From Curtobacterium sp. MCSS17_008 (GTDB lineage: Bacteria; Actinomycetota; Actinomycetes; Actinomycetales; Microbacteriaceae), in contig NZ_QKSM01000016.1 in the NCBI RefSeq assembly GCF_003234185.1, positions 1-64,000 of the forward strand: a stretch of DNA of 64,000 nt, read 5' to 3'. Under the pieces are notes generated by a model. It had not been told where the DNA came from. It saw only the letters and a program-made list of their open reading frames with translations, and made no database searches. Shown one piece after another: positions 53,000 through 61,586 of the stretch. A program made the position numbers and the translations under genes. How positions within the stretch are numbered: position 1 is the first letter of the stretch; each line of letters opens with the position of its first letter.

Positions 53000-53557
53000 A
53001 TGACGAACGTCCTCGTCCTCGTCGGCAGCCTGCGCGCCGGCTCGATCAACCGCAAGCTCGCGGAGGCCGCCGAACAGCACGCCCCCGAGGGCATCTCGCT
53101 CACGACCTTCGACGGGATCGTCGACCTGCCCTTCTACAACGAGGACATCGACGGCGACACCCCGCCGGCTGCCGCCGTCGCCTTCCGTGACGCCGTGGCC
53201 GCCGCGGACGCCGTGCTCCTCGTCACGCCCGAGTACAACGGCACGATCCCGGCCGTGCTGAAGAACGCGCTCGACTGGGGTTCGCGGCCGTTCGGCGCCT
53301 CGCCGCTCTCCGGCAAGCCGCTCGCCGTGATCGGTTCGGCGTTCGGTCAGTACGGCGGCGTCTGGGCCCACGACGACGCCCGCAAGGCCGCCGGCATCGC
53401 GGGCGCGAAGGTCCTGGAGGACGTCAAGGTCGCCATCCCGCAGTCGGTGGTCCGGTTCGCCGAGACCCACCCCCGCGAGGACGCCGAGGTCACCGAGCTC
53501 GTGCAGGGCGCGCTCCGCGCGCTCGCCGGCGCGGCGGACGAGCGCGCCGCCGCCTGA
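53000..53557 (+). CDS. NADPH-dependent FMN reductase
   Basis: 185 residues of the flavodoxin-like NADPH-dependent FMN reductase family: LVGSLRAGSINRKLAE at the start, TPEYNGTIPAVLKNALDW in the FMN site. It reduces FMN, quinones or azo compounds. ATG follows GGAGAAGGGAT. Monocistronic; a family hairpin follows at 53588-53631. LLM monooxygenases need reduced FMN, but no such gene is adjacent here. Confidence 0.92.
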   Translation: MTNVLVLVGSLRAGSINRKLAEAAEQHAPEGISLTTFDGIVDLPFYNEDIDGDTPPAAAVAFRDAVAAADAVLLVTPEYNGTIPAVLKNALDWGSRPFGASPLSGKPLAVIGSAFGQYGGVWAHDDARKAAGIAGAKVLEDVKVAIPQSVVRFAETHPREDAEVTELVQGALRALAGAADERAAA

Positions 53558-53587
53558 GCCGCACCGGTCGCGGGCGCGACCCGCTCA

Positions 53588-53631
53588 CGGACGGGAGGCG
53601 CGGTGCCAGCGGGTGCCGCGCCTCCCGTCCG
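53588..53631. terminator. 16-bp hairpin of the dispersed family
   Basis: Arms CGGACGGGAGGCGCGG (53588-53603) and exact complement (53616-53631), 12-base loop. The arms and loop (TGCCAGCGGGTG here, TGCCAGCACGTG at 4144) are almost identical to the copy at 4129-4170, so this is a dispersed sequence family, not chance folding. Confidence 0.8.
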
Positions 53632-53633
53632 TC

Positions 53634-53654
53634 CGATGCGGACGCATCGACTTG
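53634..53654. promoter_or_regulatory. CGATGC-N4-GCATCG palindrome upstream of marR
   Basis: Perfect palindrome at 53634-53649 followed by ACTTG, the same as at 11249-11269. It lies 64 bases before the marR start and may be a MarR operator. Confidence 0.5.
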
Positions 53655-53712
53655 TCCACCGGGCGCGGACCCGCTAGATGGACGAGATACCAGACGGGTT
53701 ACCCTGAACGGC

Positions 53713-54225
53713 ATGTCGACGCAGGAGACCACGGAGCCGTCCGGGTACTGGTTCCCCGACGACGACGCCACCCAGCGCGGCGTCGCCGTGCTGAACGCCC
53801 TGCGCCGCTACCGGGCCGCCGAGACCGCGATGCGCCGGCGGACGCGCGACTCCATGGGCATGGGCGAGACCGACCTGCTCGCCGTCCGGTACCTGCTGCA
53901 GGCCCAACGCGCCGGCCGGACGGTGAAGCCGAAGGACCTGTCCGCCTACCTCAGGATCTCGTCGGCGTCGACGACGATCCTGATCGACCGACTCGTACGC
54001 TCCAACCACGTCCGGCGTGACCCGCACCCCACCGACCGGCGTGCGCTCGTGATCACGCCCACCACCGAGACCGACGACGAGGTCCGGGCCACCCTCGGCG
54101 TGATGCACCGGCGCATGATGTCGATCGCGGAGGGGCTGTCCGCCGATGACGCCCGCGCCGTCGCGACGTTCCTCGAGCGGATGCGTGACGCGGTCGACCA
54201 GGTGGACCCCGCTCCCGGGCACTGA
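53713..54225 (+). CDS. MarR-family regulator
   Basis: 170 residues. Winged helix: MGMGETDLLAVRYLLQAQRAGRTVKPKDLSAYLRISSASTTILIDRLVRSNHVRRDPHPTDRRALVITPT. The DPTDRR-like wing is clear. Leaderless: TACCCT (53700-53705) ends seven bases before the ATG. A palindrome upstream matches one before the LLM gene 42 kb away. Target uncertain; dps follows after 107 bases with its own ribosome binding site. Confidence 0.9.
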   Translation: MSTQETTEPSGYWFPDDDATQRGVAVLNALRRYRAAETAMRRRTRDSMGMGETDLLAVRYLLQAQRAGRTVKPKDLSAYLRISSASTTILIDRLVRSNHVRRDPHPTDRRALVITPTTETDDEVRATLGVMHRRMMSIAEGLSADDARAVATFLERMRDAVDQVDPAPGH

Positions 54226-54332
54226 CGCCGGGTCAGGACCGGGCGGGGGACGCCCGGGTGCACGTGCTCTGGGAACGCGCGCCGCGTGACCGCGTAGACC
54301 TGAAGGGTCACCGACCGCGAAAGGAGCCGATC

Positions 54333-54839
54333 ATGCACGCATCGGACAAGCTCGCCGCCAACCTCCAGGCCGTCCTGGTGGACCTCATCGACCTGCACCT
54401 GCAGGGCAAGCAGGCGCACTGGAACATCCTCGGCCACAACTTCCGCGACCTGCACCTGCAGCTCGACGAGATCGTCGAAGCCGCTCGTGAGTTCGCGGAC
54501 GACATGGCGGAGCGCATGCGCGCCCTCTACGCGATCCCGGACGGCCGCTCTGCCACGGTCGCTGCCGGCACGCACCTCGACGCCTTCCCCGACGGCGAGA
54601 TCGACACGCACGACGCGATCGACCTGATCACGCTGCGGCTCTACCAGACCACCGGCACCATGCGCGACGTGCACGACGAGGTCGACGACGAGGACCCGAC
54701 CACCGCCGACCTGCTCCACGGCTTCATCGAGCGCCTCGAGCAGCTCGCCTGGATGGTCTCGGCCGAGAACCGTGAGCCGCGCACGCCGCTCGCCGCGGCC
54801 ACGACCCCGGCCGTCGCCGAGGCGTCCGAGCACGAGTAG
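54333..54839 (+). CDS. dps: Dps-family ferritin-like DNA-protection protein
   Basis: 168 residues. Dps ferroxidase residues are seen in KQAHWNILGHNFRDLHLQLDEIVEAAREFADDMAERM (His, Asp, Glu at the dimer interface). It stores iron and protects DNA from peroxide as a dodecamer. ATG follows AAAGGAG. It starts a probable operon with the SDR and FAD genes (9 and 7 bases apart), suggesting a stationary-phase or oxidative-stress unit. Confidence 0.93.
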   Translation: MHASDKLAANLQAVLVDLIDLHLQGKQAHWNILGHNFRDLHLQLDEIVEAAREFADDMAERMRALYAIPDGRSATVAAGTHLDAFPDGEIDTHDAIDLITLRLYQTTGTMRDVHDEVDDEDPTTADLLHGFIERLEQLAWMVSAENREPRTPLAAATTPAVAEASEHE

Positions 54840-54848
54840 GGACGTCGC

Positions 54849-55649
54849 GTGGACCTCGGGATCCAGGGCAAGACCGCGCTCGTCTTCGGCGGCGACTCCG
54901 GCATCGGCTGGAACACGGCCCGCATCCTCCTGGCGGAGGGTGCGACCGTGGTCGTCACCGACATCGACCAGGGGCGGCTCGACACGAGCGCCGACCAACT
55001 CGAAGCACCCCACGGCAAGCTGTTCGCCTTCGCCGCGGACGTGACGAAGCCCGAGAGCCTCGCCGCGCTGCACGACAGGGTGCGCGACGCCGTCGGCGAG
55101 ATCGACATCCTCGTGCAGTCCTCGGGCGTCACCGGCGCCCAGGGCATGTTCCACGAGATCGACGAGCAGGGGTGGCTCGACACCATCGACGTCGACCTGA
55201 TGGGACCGGTGCGGATCACGCGCGAGTTCCTCGGCGACCTGCGGAAGGGCGGCTGGGGACGCATCGTGTACCTGGTGTCCGAGGACGCCTCGCAGCCGTA
55301 CGACGACGAACTCCCCTACTGCGCCGCGAAGGCCGGTGTGCTGTCGTTCGCGAAGGGGCTCTCGCGCTCGTACGCCTCCGAGGGTCTGCTCGTGAACACC
55401 GTCAGCCCCGCCTTCATCCACACGCCGATGACCGACGCCATGATGGACAAGCGCGCGAAGCAGCTCGGCACCTCGTTCGACGAGGCGATCTCGAGCTTCC
55501 TCGACGAGGAACGCCCGTACATGGAACTCGGCCGCCGCGGGGAGCCCGAGGAGGTCGCGAACGTCGTCGCCTTCCTGTGCTCCGAGCTGGCGAGCTTCGT
55601 CAACGGCTCGAACTACCGGGTCGACTCCGGCTCGGTCGCCACGATCTAG
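54849..55649 (+). CDS. Short-chain dehydrogenase/reductase
   Basis: 266 residues. Cofactor loop VFGGDSGIGWNTA (variant of TGxxxGxG), catalytic Ser in YLVSEDAS and Tyr/Lys in YCAAKAG. GTG start nine bases after dps. Substrate unknown; co-location with dps suggests a stress role. Confidence 0.92.
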   Translation: MDLGIQGKTALVFGGDSGIGWNTARILLAEGATVVVTDIDQGRLDTSADQLEAPHGKLFAFAADVTKPESLAALHDRVRDAVGEIDILVQSSGVTGAQGMFHEIDEQGWLDTIDVDLMGPVRITREFLGDLRKGGWGRIVYLVSEDASQPYDDELPYCAAKAGVLSFAKGLSRSYASEGLLVNTVSPAFIHTPMTDAMMDKRAKQLGTSFDEAISSFLDEERPYMELGRRGEPEEVANVVAFLCSELASFVNGSNYRVDSGSVATI

Positions 55650-55656
55650 GAGACCC

Positions 55657-56850
55657 ATGACCGACTTCCGGTACCTCATCGTCGGGGGCGGGATGGTGGC
55701 CGACGCGGCTGCCCGCGGCGTCCGAGAGATCGACGCGGACGGTTCGATCGGCATCATCAGCGAGGACGTCGACCGGCCCTACGCCCGTCCGGCGCTCTCG
55801 AAGAAGCTGTGGACCGACCCGGAGTTCAGCTGGGACGAGAAGGTCGACCTGCACACCGAGGAGACCGGCGCGACGTTCGTGCTCGGGACCGTGGTGATCG
55901 CGATCGACCGAGGGGCGAAGACCGTCACCACCTCCGACGGGCAGACCCACGGGTACGACCGGCTGCTGCTCGCCACCGGCGGGAAGCCGCGCAGCCTGCC
56001 CGGACTGTCCCCGTCGTCGCGCGTGCTCGACTACCGGAGCGCGGCCGACTACCGGCGCCTGCGCGAGCTCGCGGACGCCGGTGCGCACGTCGCCGTGGTC
56101 GGGGGCAGCTACATCGGCACCGAGATCGCCGCCGGCATCGTGCAGAACGGCGCCCGCGTCACGCTCGTCACCCCGGACGAGGTCCTCGGCGGGCACATGT
56201 TCCCCGACGACCTCGCGCGGGCCTTCCAGCAGCGGTTCGTCGACCACGGGGTCGAGCTCCGGACCGGTCGTCGTGTCGAACAGGGCACGGAGACCGAGGG
56301 CGGGGTCTCGTTGACGCTCGACGACGGCTCCGTCGTCGAGGCCGACGCGGTCGTCGCGGGACTCGGCATCGAGCCGCAGACGCAGTTGGCCGCCGACGCC
56401 GGCCTGACCGTGCGCGACGGCATCGTCGTGTCGTCGACGCTGCTCACGGACGACGACTCGGTCTTCGCCGCCGGCGACGTCGCCGAGTACCCGGACCGGA
56501 TCCTCGGGACCCGCCGGGTCGAGCACGTCGACAACGCGCAGCAGCAGGGCCGTCAGGCCGGTCGCAACCTCGCCGACGCCGACGAGACCTACGACCACAC
56601 GCCGATGTTCTACTCCAACGTCTTCGACACGGGGTACGAAGCGGTCGGGCAGGTCTCGACGCAGCTGCACACGGTCGAGGACTGGCAGGAGCCGCTGACG
56701 ACGGGAGTCGTGTACTACCTGGACGACGACGACACCGTGCGCGGTGTGCTGCTCTGGAACGTGTCGGGCAAGACCGACGAGGCACGGAAGGTCCTCGCCG
56801 AGGCGAACGCGCTGACCCGGGACATGCTGCCGGGTCAGATCACGCCGTAG
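55657..56850 (+). CDS. FAD-dependent ferredoxin/rubredoxin-type reductase
   Basis: 397 residues. FAD motif IVGGGMVADAAA at the start, second Rossmann motif VVGGSYIGTEIA near 150, FAD-binding AAGDVAEYPDR near 275. Family: AIF/ferredoxin reductase-like, using NADH. The C-terminal domain is of the reductase-C type (VVYYLDDDDTVRGVLLWN). Third gene of the dps-SDR operon; no ferredoxin is adjacent. Confidence 0.92.
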   Translation: MTDFRYLIVGGGMVADAAARGVREIDADGSIGIISEDVDRPYARPALSKKLWTDPEFSWDEKVDLHTEETGATFVLGTVVIAIDRGAKTVTTSDGQTHGYDRLLLATGGKPRSLPGLSPSSRVLDYRSAADYRRLRELADAGAHVAVVGGSYIGTEIAAGIVQNGARVTLVTPDEVLGGHMFPDDLARAFQQRFVDHGVELRTGRRVEQGTETEGGVSLTLDDGSVVEADAVVAGLGIEPQTQLAADAGLTVRDGIVVSSTLLTDDDSVFAAGDVAEYPDRILGTRRVEHVDNAQQQGRQAGRNLADADETYDHTPMFYSNVFDTGYEAVGQVSTQLHTVEDWQEPLTTGVVYYLDDDDTVRGVLLWNVSGKTDEARKVLAEANALTRDMLPGQITP

Positions 56851-56873
56851 CGGACAGCAGCCGCTGCGACGGG

Positions 56874-57968
56874 TCAGTGCTGTCCGCGCTCCTCGGGCGC
56901 GACCTCGTCGACCACCTCGGCACGGTCGGCCGGGTCCACCGGGATCCCGTCACCGTCCGCCATCGCGACGGCGTGCGCGGACTTGGCCCGCTCGAGCTGC
57001 TCGTCGTCGCCCTTCGCCATGCCGGACAGCTCGATGAAGCGGGACTTCACGACCAGCCATGCGTCCGTCGGGCCGAGCCGTGCGAGGTCGGACGACGTCG
57101 TGTCGTCGCGGACGCGCTGCAGCGAGCCGACCCCGCGGTCCGTGATGCGTCCGTCGACGTGGGCGACGGCGAGCCGGGCGACCGCGTCCGCCTGGGCGTG
57201 CATCACCGAGTGCGCGCCGTCGACGACCTCGCGGAGGACGGCGTGCGGGAACACCCGGGCGAGCGACCGGACCCAGTCGCGCGGCACCATCGCGTCGTGC
57301 TCCCCGCGGACGATGAGGGTACGGGCCCGCACCTCGGGTGCGCGTTCCTCGATCGGGAAGGCGATCATCCGCGGGAGCACCCGGCGGAACCAGTGCCAGC
57401 CGCACAGGGCGTACGCGGTGACGGCGTGCCAGCGCACCGCGGCGGGCTCGTGCAGCGCCGACCGCAGGAACCGGAGCGCCGAGGTCCGGATGCTGCGGGC
57501 GCTGCTGTCCACGACGGGGCTGATGAGCACGAGGTCGCGGATGTGCGGGTTCCGCGCGGCGACCTCGGTGACGACCTGGGTGCCCATCGAGTGCCCGACG
57601 AGCACGGGGTCCTCGAGCCGGAGCTCGCGGGTGACGTGCTCGACCGCGTCGGCGTAGCGCTCGATCGAGACCGCACCGCTGAACCGCGGGACACCGGCGA
57701 AGCCCGGCAGGTCGAGGGCGTGCACGGGTCCGTCCTCGTTGAGGTGCGGGGCGAGCCGCTCGTAGTAGGTGGCGGCGATCCCCAGGCCGGCGACGAGGAC
57801 GAAGGCGCGGTCACCGGGGTGCCCGATCGAGCTCACCCGGACGTAGGTGCCGTCGACGGCGATGCGGTCGACCTCGACCTCGACGTCCGCGTCCTCCGCG
57901 TGCGCGAGCGCACCGGCGGGGTCGGGAGCGGGTGCGGGCGGCGGGGTCCGCTCGTCCTGTTCGTGCAC
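56874..57968 (-). CDS. Alpha/beta hydrolase
   Basis: 364 residues. Nucleophile elbow GHSMGTQV near 125, Asp in RGEHDAMV, catalytic His in DGAHSVMH. An acidic, Pro-rich N-terminus and a hydrophilic 90-residue C-terminal extension (LGPTDAWLVVKSRF...) set it apart. GTG follows AGGAGG. Substrate unknown. Confidence 0.87.
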   Translation of the reverse strand: MHEQDERTPPPAPAPDPAGALAHAEDADVEVEVDRIAVDGTYVRVSSIGHPGDRAFVLVAGLGIAATYYERLAPHLNEDGPVHALDLPGFAGVPRFSGAVSIERYADAVEHVTRELRLEDPVLVGHSMGTQVVTEVAARNPHIRDLVLISPVVDSSARSIRTSALRFLRSALHEPAAVRWHAVTAYALCGWHWFRRVLPRMIAFPIEERAPEVRARTLIVRGEHDAMVPRDWVRSLARVFPHAVLREVVDGAHSVMHAQADAVARLAVAHVDGRITDRGVGSLQRVRDDTTSSDLARLGPTDAWLVVKSRFIELSGMAKGDDEQLERAKSAHAVAMADGDGIPVDPADRAEVVDEVAPEERGQH

Positions 57969-58009
57969 GGGGCCTCCTGGGATCGGCGACCGCCCACGAT
58001 ACCCGCCGC

Positions 58010-58885
58010 TCAGCCGCCGAACGCGGCAGCGGGGGCCCCGTGCACCCGGGTCTCGACGGCGAAGACCGCGCCCGAGTGCGGGTACTGCTCGAGCTGCTCC
58101 TCGGTGCTGTTCTCGCGCGCGGTGCCGATGAACAGCGTCGACATGTCGGGTCCGCCGAACGCCACCGACGTCACGTTCGGCGCCGGGACCTCCACCGTCT
58201 CGAGGTGTGCACCCGAGGCGTCCCACCGCTCGACGCGGCCGCTGCCGTAGACCGCGGTCCAGAAGCAGCCCTCGTCGTCACGGACCAGTCCGTCGTGCGC
58301 GGCACCGCTGACGAACGGTTCGAGCTCGCCGAGCTCGCCGTCCGGACCGTACGGACCGCGGTAGATCGTCGACGTGCTCGTGTCGGTGACGTACATGACG
58401 CTGCCGTCGGCCGACCACTCGATGCCGTTCGTCACACCGAAGCCGCCCCGGAGCACACGCACCGAGCCGTCGGGCTCGACGGCGTACAGCGCGCCGGCCG
58501 GGTCCTGGTCCGAGAGGTCCATGCTGCCGACCAGGAACCGGCCGAACGGGTCGCACTTGCCCTCGTTGAAGCGCATGTCCCCGGTCGCGTGGCGGACCCG
58601 GGCCAGCTCGCGCTCCACGACGCCGCGCTCGTCGGTGAGCACGACGGTGTCGCCGAGCGCCGCGACGAAGCCACCGCCCGCGCGGGGCTGGAAGCTCGCG
58701 AGGGGCGGCGGCAGGGCGACGCTCGACTCGACCGTTCCGTCGGCCCGCGCGGTGGTGAGCAGGCCCAGGGTGATGTCGGTCCAGCGGAGGCGCTCCGCGG
58801 TCGGGTCCCAGACGATGCTCTCGACGAGCACCGCCTGCTCGTCGCAGAAGACGGTCACGGGCCCGGTCACGGCGTCGGTGTGCAT
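58010..58885 (-). CDS. SMP-30/gluconolactonase family protein
   Basis: 291 residues, six-bladed propeller lactonase: LVESIVWDPTAERLRWTDI, RFNEGKCDPFGRFLVGSM (metal ligand Asn), VTNGIEWSADGSVMYVTDT and FVSGAAHDGLVRDDEG. These are the metal-site blocks of the family, which opens sugar lactones. ATG at 58885; the promoter is not clear. Monocistronic. Confidence 0.92.
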   Translation of the reverse strand: MHTDAVTGPVTVFCDEQAVLVESIVWDPTAERLRWTDITLGLLTTARADGTVESSVALPPPLASFQPRAGGGFVAALGDTVVLTDERGVVERELARVRHATGDMRFNEGKCDPFGRFLVGSMDLSDQDPAGALYAVEPDGSVRVLRGGFGVTNGIEWSADGSVMYVTDTSTSTIYRGPYGPDGELGELEPFVSGAAHDGLVRDDEGCFWTAVYGSGRVERWDASGAHLETVEVPAPNVTSVAFGGPDMSTLFIGTARENSTEEQLEQYPHSGAVFAVETRVHGAPAAAFGG

Positions 58886-58973
58886 GCGTCCCCGTCTACC
58901 GCGGATCGCGTGCACGGCTTACCAGTGAGGCGCGATGTCTGTACGTCGTGCGCTGAACACCGACGGCGCGTCG

Positions 58974-59807
58974 TCAGAGGCGGGCGAAGCGGGCGCGGAA
59001 GAAGCTCCACACGCCGTACGCCAGGAACCCGATGCCCATCGCCACGAGCAGGACCGAGCCCCCGGGCAGCTCCCGCACCGCGTCGAACGCGCCGTCGAGG
59101 CCCGTGGCCTGCTCCGGGTCGCTCCGGATGCCGGCGACCGCGATGAGCACGCCGACGACGACCACGGCGAAGCCCTTGCCGATGTACCCGACGACCGCGA
59201 GCACCGTGACGGCCCGGTCGAGGGACCTCGGCGGCCGGACGATGTGCTTCCGGAACGACCGACGACAACCGATGACGACGAGTCCGACGCCGACCGCGAA
59301 CGCGACGGCGCCGGCGGCGACGAGCAGGAACACCCCACCGGGCGTCGCGAGGGCCTGCGCGGCGGCGCTCCGGCTCGACCCGCTCGAGCTCTTCCCGGCC
59401 CCGAGTGCGAACGAGGCCGCCGAGTACGACACGACGCCGTAGACGACCGCCTTGCCGACGTCCTTCGCCCGGGCCGCCCACCCGCGGGCGTCGTCCGAGC
59501 GCCCGCCGACGACCGCCTCGACCACGAGCCGCAGGGTGAGCGCGGCGGTCCCGACGGCGACGACCCAGAGCAGCACGACACCGCCGGGCACCGCGGCGAG
59601 CTGCTGCAGCGCCCCGGACTGGTCGGTCTGGCTGCCCGCGGACGCGTTCCCGAACCCGAGGAGCACCACGAGGTACCCGATGAGCAGGTGCACGATGCCG
59701 CTGCCGACGTACCCGGCTCGGGCGGTCAACTCGAACCACCTGCTGTCGGCGACGCGCTCCGCCTGTCGTCCGGTCTCGCGTGCTGCTCGTTCTGCCTGGT
59801 CGCTCAT
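58974..59807 (-). CDS. DUF1206 membrane protein
   Basis: 277 residues, six spans in three repeats, each starting with an ARAGYVGSGIVHLLIGY-like, DVGKAVVYGVVSYSAASF-like or AVVGYIGKGFAVVVVGVL helix. This is DUF1206. Function unknown. ATG 59807 is leaderless: CACGCT ends seven bases upstream. Confidence 0.9.
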   Translation of the reverse strand: MSDQAERAARETGRQAERVADSRWFELTARAGYVGSGIVHLLIGYLVVLLGFGNASAGSQTDQSGALQQLAAVPGGVVLLWVVAVGTAALTLRLVVEAVVGGRSDDARGWAARAKDVGKAVVYGVVSYSAASFALGAGKSSSGSSRSAAAQALATPGGVFLLVAAGAVAFAVGVGLVVIGCRRSFRKHIVRPPRSLDRAVTVLAVVGYIGKGFAVVVVGVLIAVAGIRSDPEQATGLDGAFDAVRELPGGSVLLVAMGIGFLAYGVWSFFRARFARL

Positions 59808-59890
59808 CAGGTCCAGCGTGCCCGTCCGGCGGGCAGCTGTCCGTGCCGGCGTGGCACGGACAGCCGCGCGCGCCTCGTCGCCCGGCGCGG

Positions 59891-59948
59891 GACGTCGGAC
59901 GGGAGGCACGGGGCGGGACCGCCACGTGCCTCTCGTCCGTCCGACGTC
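59891..59948. terminator. Long imperfect hairpin of the dispersed family
   Basis: Outer arms GACGTCGGACGG and complement pair perfectly; inner arms GAGGCACG and complement also pair, with four unpaired bases on the right side. It overlaps the last bases of rtcB. Core GGACGGGAGGCACG differs from the family by one base. Confidence 0.7.
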
Positions 59949-61113
59949 AGTCGCCCTTGACGTTCACGACCTGGCGGAGCGTGTGCCGGACCGAGACGAG
60001 CTCGGCTGCGTCCGCCATCACCTGGTCGATCGGCTTGTACGCGCCGGGGATCTCGTCGAGGAAGGCGTCGGTGTCGCGGTACTCGATCCCCGTCATCGCC
60101 GCACGCAGCTGCTCGTGCGTGAAGGTCCGGCGTGCCGCCGACCGCGAGTAGAGCCGACCGGCTCCGTGCGGCGACGACTCGAGCGACGGCTTGTTCCCCA
60201 GACCCTCGACGACGTACGACGCGGTGCCCATCGACCCCGGGACGAGTCCGGGCTGCCCCGCCCTCGCCTGGATCGCTCCCTTGCGGGACACCCAAACGCT
60301 CTTCCCCCAGTGCGTCTCGCGCTGCGTGAAGTTGTGGTGGCAGTTGATCCGCTCCTGCTCGTCGACCGGCCGCCCGAGGACCTCGGACAGCTGCCGCACG
60401 ACCCGGTCCATCATCTCCTCGCGGTTGAGCAGGGCGAAGTGCTGGGCCCACCGCAGCTCGGCGATGTACCGGTCGAACTCCGGGGTCCCCTCGACCAGGT
60501 AGGCCAGGTCCGGGTCCGCCAGCTCGATCCACCACCGCTGCATCATCCGCTTGGCGACCGCGATGTGCCGCTGCGCGATCTTGTTGCCGACGCCACGCGA
60601 CCCGGAGTGCAGGAAGAGCCAGACCCGGTCCTGCTCGTCGAGCGAGACCTCGATGAAGTGGTTGCCCGAGCCGAGCGTGCCGAGCTGGTTCCGCCAGCCG
60701 CCGTGCGCCCCCGCGGGGTCGAAGCCGGCTGCCTCGGCCATGGTCTCGAGCTCGGCGATCCGCGGCTCGGCGGTGGCGACGACCTTCCGGTTCGACGCAC
60801 CGGCGGACAGCGGGATCGCCCGCTCGATCTGCTCGCGCAACGGCTGCAGGTCGGTCGGCAGGTCTCCCGCCAAGAACTGCGTGCGCACCGCGATCATCCC
60901 GCAGCCGATGTCGACGCCGACGGCCGCCGGCATGATCGCGCCGAGGGTCGGGATGACCGAGCCGACGGTGGCGCCGAGTCCGAGGTGGGCGTCCGGCATG
61001 AGGGCGAGGTGCGGGAACACGAACGGCATCCGGGCCGTCGTGCGGGCCTGCTGCTCGGTGTTCTCCTCGAGCACGGAGGCCCAGCTGAGCAATCGGTCGT
61101 TGATCTTCTTCAC
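59947..61113 (-). CDS. rtcB: RNA-splicing ligase RtcB
   Basis: 388 residues. Metal and GTP-binding blocks: MPDAHLGLGATVGSVIP, GVDIGCGMIAV (Cys ligand), GSGNHFIEV, LHSGSRGVGNKIAQRH, NCHHNFTQRETHWG, SRKGAIQARAGQPGLVPGSMGT and SPHGAGRLYSR (guanylylated His). It joins 2',3'-cyclic phosphate and 5'-OH RNA ends. GTG follows GAAGGACG. A small ORF and hairpins precede it on the same strand. Confidence 0.94.
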   Translation of the reverse strand: MKKINDRLLSWASVLEENTEQQARTTARMPFVFPHLALMPDAHLGLGATVGSVIPTLGAIMPAAVGVDIGCGMIAVRTQFLAGDLPTDLQPLREQIERAIPLSAGASNRKVVATAEPRIAELETMAEAAGFDPAGAHGGWRNQLGTLGSGNHFIEVSLDEQDRVWLFLHSGSRGVGNKIAQRHIAVAKRMMQRWWIELADPDLAYLVEGTPEFDRYIAELRWAQHFALLNREEMMDRVVRQLSEVLGRPVDEQERINCHHNFTQRETHWGKSVWVSRKGAIQARAGQPGLVPGSMGTASYVVEGLGNKPSLESSPHGAGRLYSRSAARRTFTHEQLRAAMTGIEYRDTDAFLDEIPGAYKPIDQVMADAAELVSVRHTLRQVVNVKGD

Positions 61114-61586
61114 GGTGTTCGTCCTTCGTCGTGACGGTCGTCGACGGCCGGGTGGCCGTCGCGGTGACGGTCCGGGGCGGACGGGACCCGTGTCTCCGGG
61201 CCGGTGCTGAGCACCGGTGGAGGAACGACGGGAGGGACGCCCCGGGCCGGGTGGGCACGGGGCGTCGGGAGACGGCGCGTGCCTACGCGGGTTCGCGGAG
61301 GGACCGGTTCGCGTACCGCACTGCGGACAGCACGACGAACGCGTCGAGCTGTCGCTCGAGGCGGGTGCTGTGCTGCAGGGCGTGCATCGCGGTCCTTCCG
61401 TGGTCGCCCGGGGCGGGCGGTCCTGCCGACGGGCAGGAGGACCGACAGTAGTGCGACACGCCCGGGACGCACAAGTCCGCCCGGGCGTGTCGCCGCTCCT
61501 GCACAGACGGGAGGCGCGGTGCGACTCCTCCACAGCGGGGTACGCCCGCCTGATGGTCGCGACCCCCCGTCGGGCAGGCTGGACGC
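61114..61586. other. 473-base region: rtcB leader with small ORF
   Basis: From the right: -10 TACTGT (61445-61450, minus strand), a hairpin at about 61419-61443, a 34-codon ORF (61283-61387), then two hairpins, one with arms GACGCCCC/GGGGCGTC (about 61236-61267) and CCGGTGC-TGA-GCACCGG (61201-61217), before rtcB. A solitary family arm GACGGGAGGCGCGG lies near 61505. The GH15 promoter is at the right end. Confidence 0.6.
61283..61387 (-). CDS. 34-residue leader ORF upstream of rtcB
   Basis: ATG with ribosome binding site GGAAGGACC nine bases before. The peptide starts MHALQHSTRLERQLDAF and ends SLREPA; amphipathic, with basic and leucine residues. It lies 169 bases upstream of rtcB on the same probable transcript. 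The spacing of hairpins around it suggests either a leader peptide or a microprotein. No family recognised. Confidence 0.5.
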   Translation of the reverse strand: MHALQHSTRLERQLDAFVVLSAVRYANRSLREPA

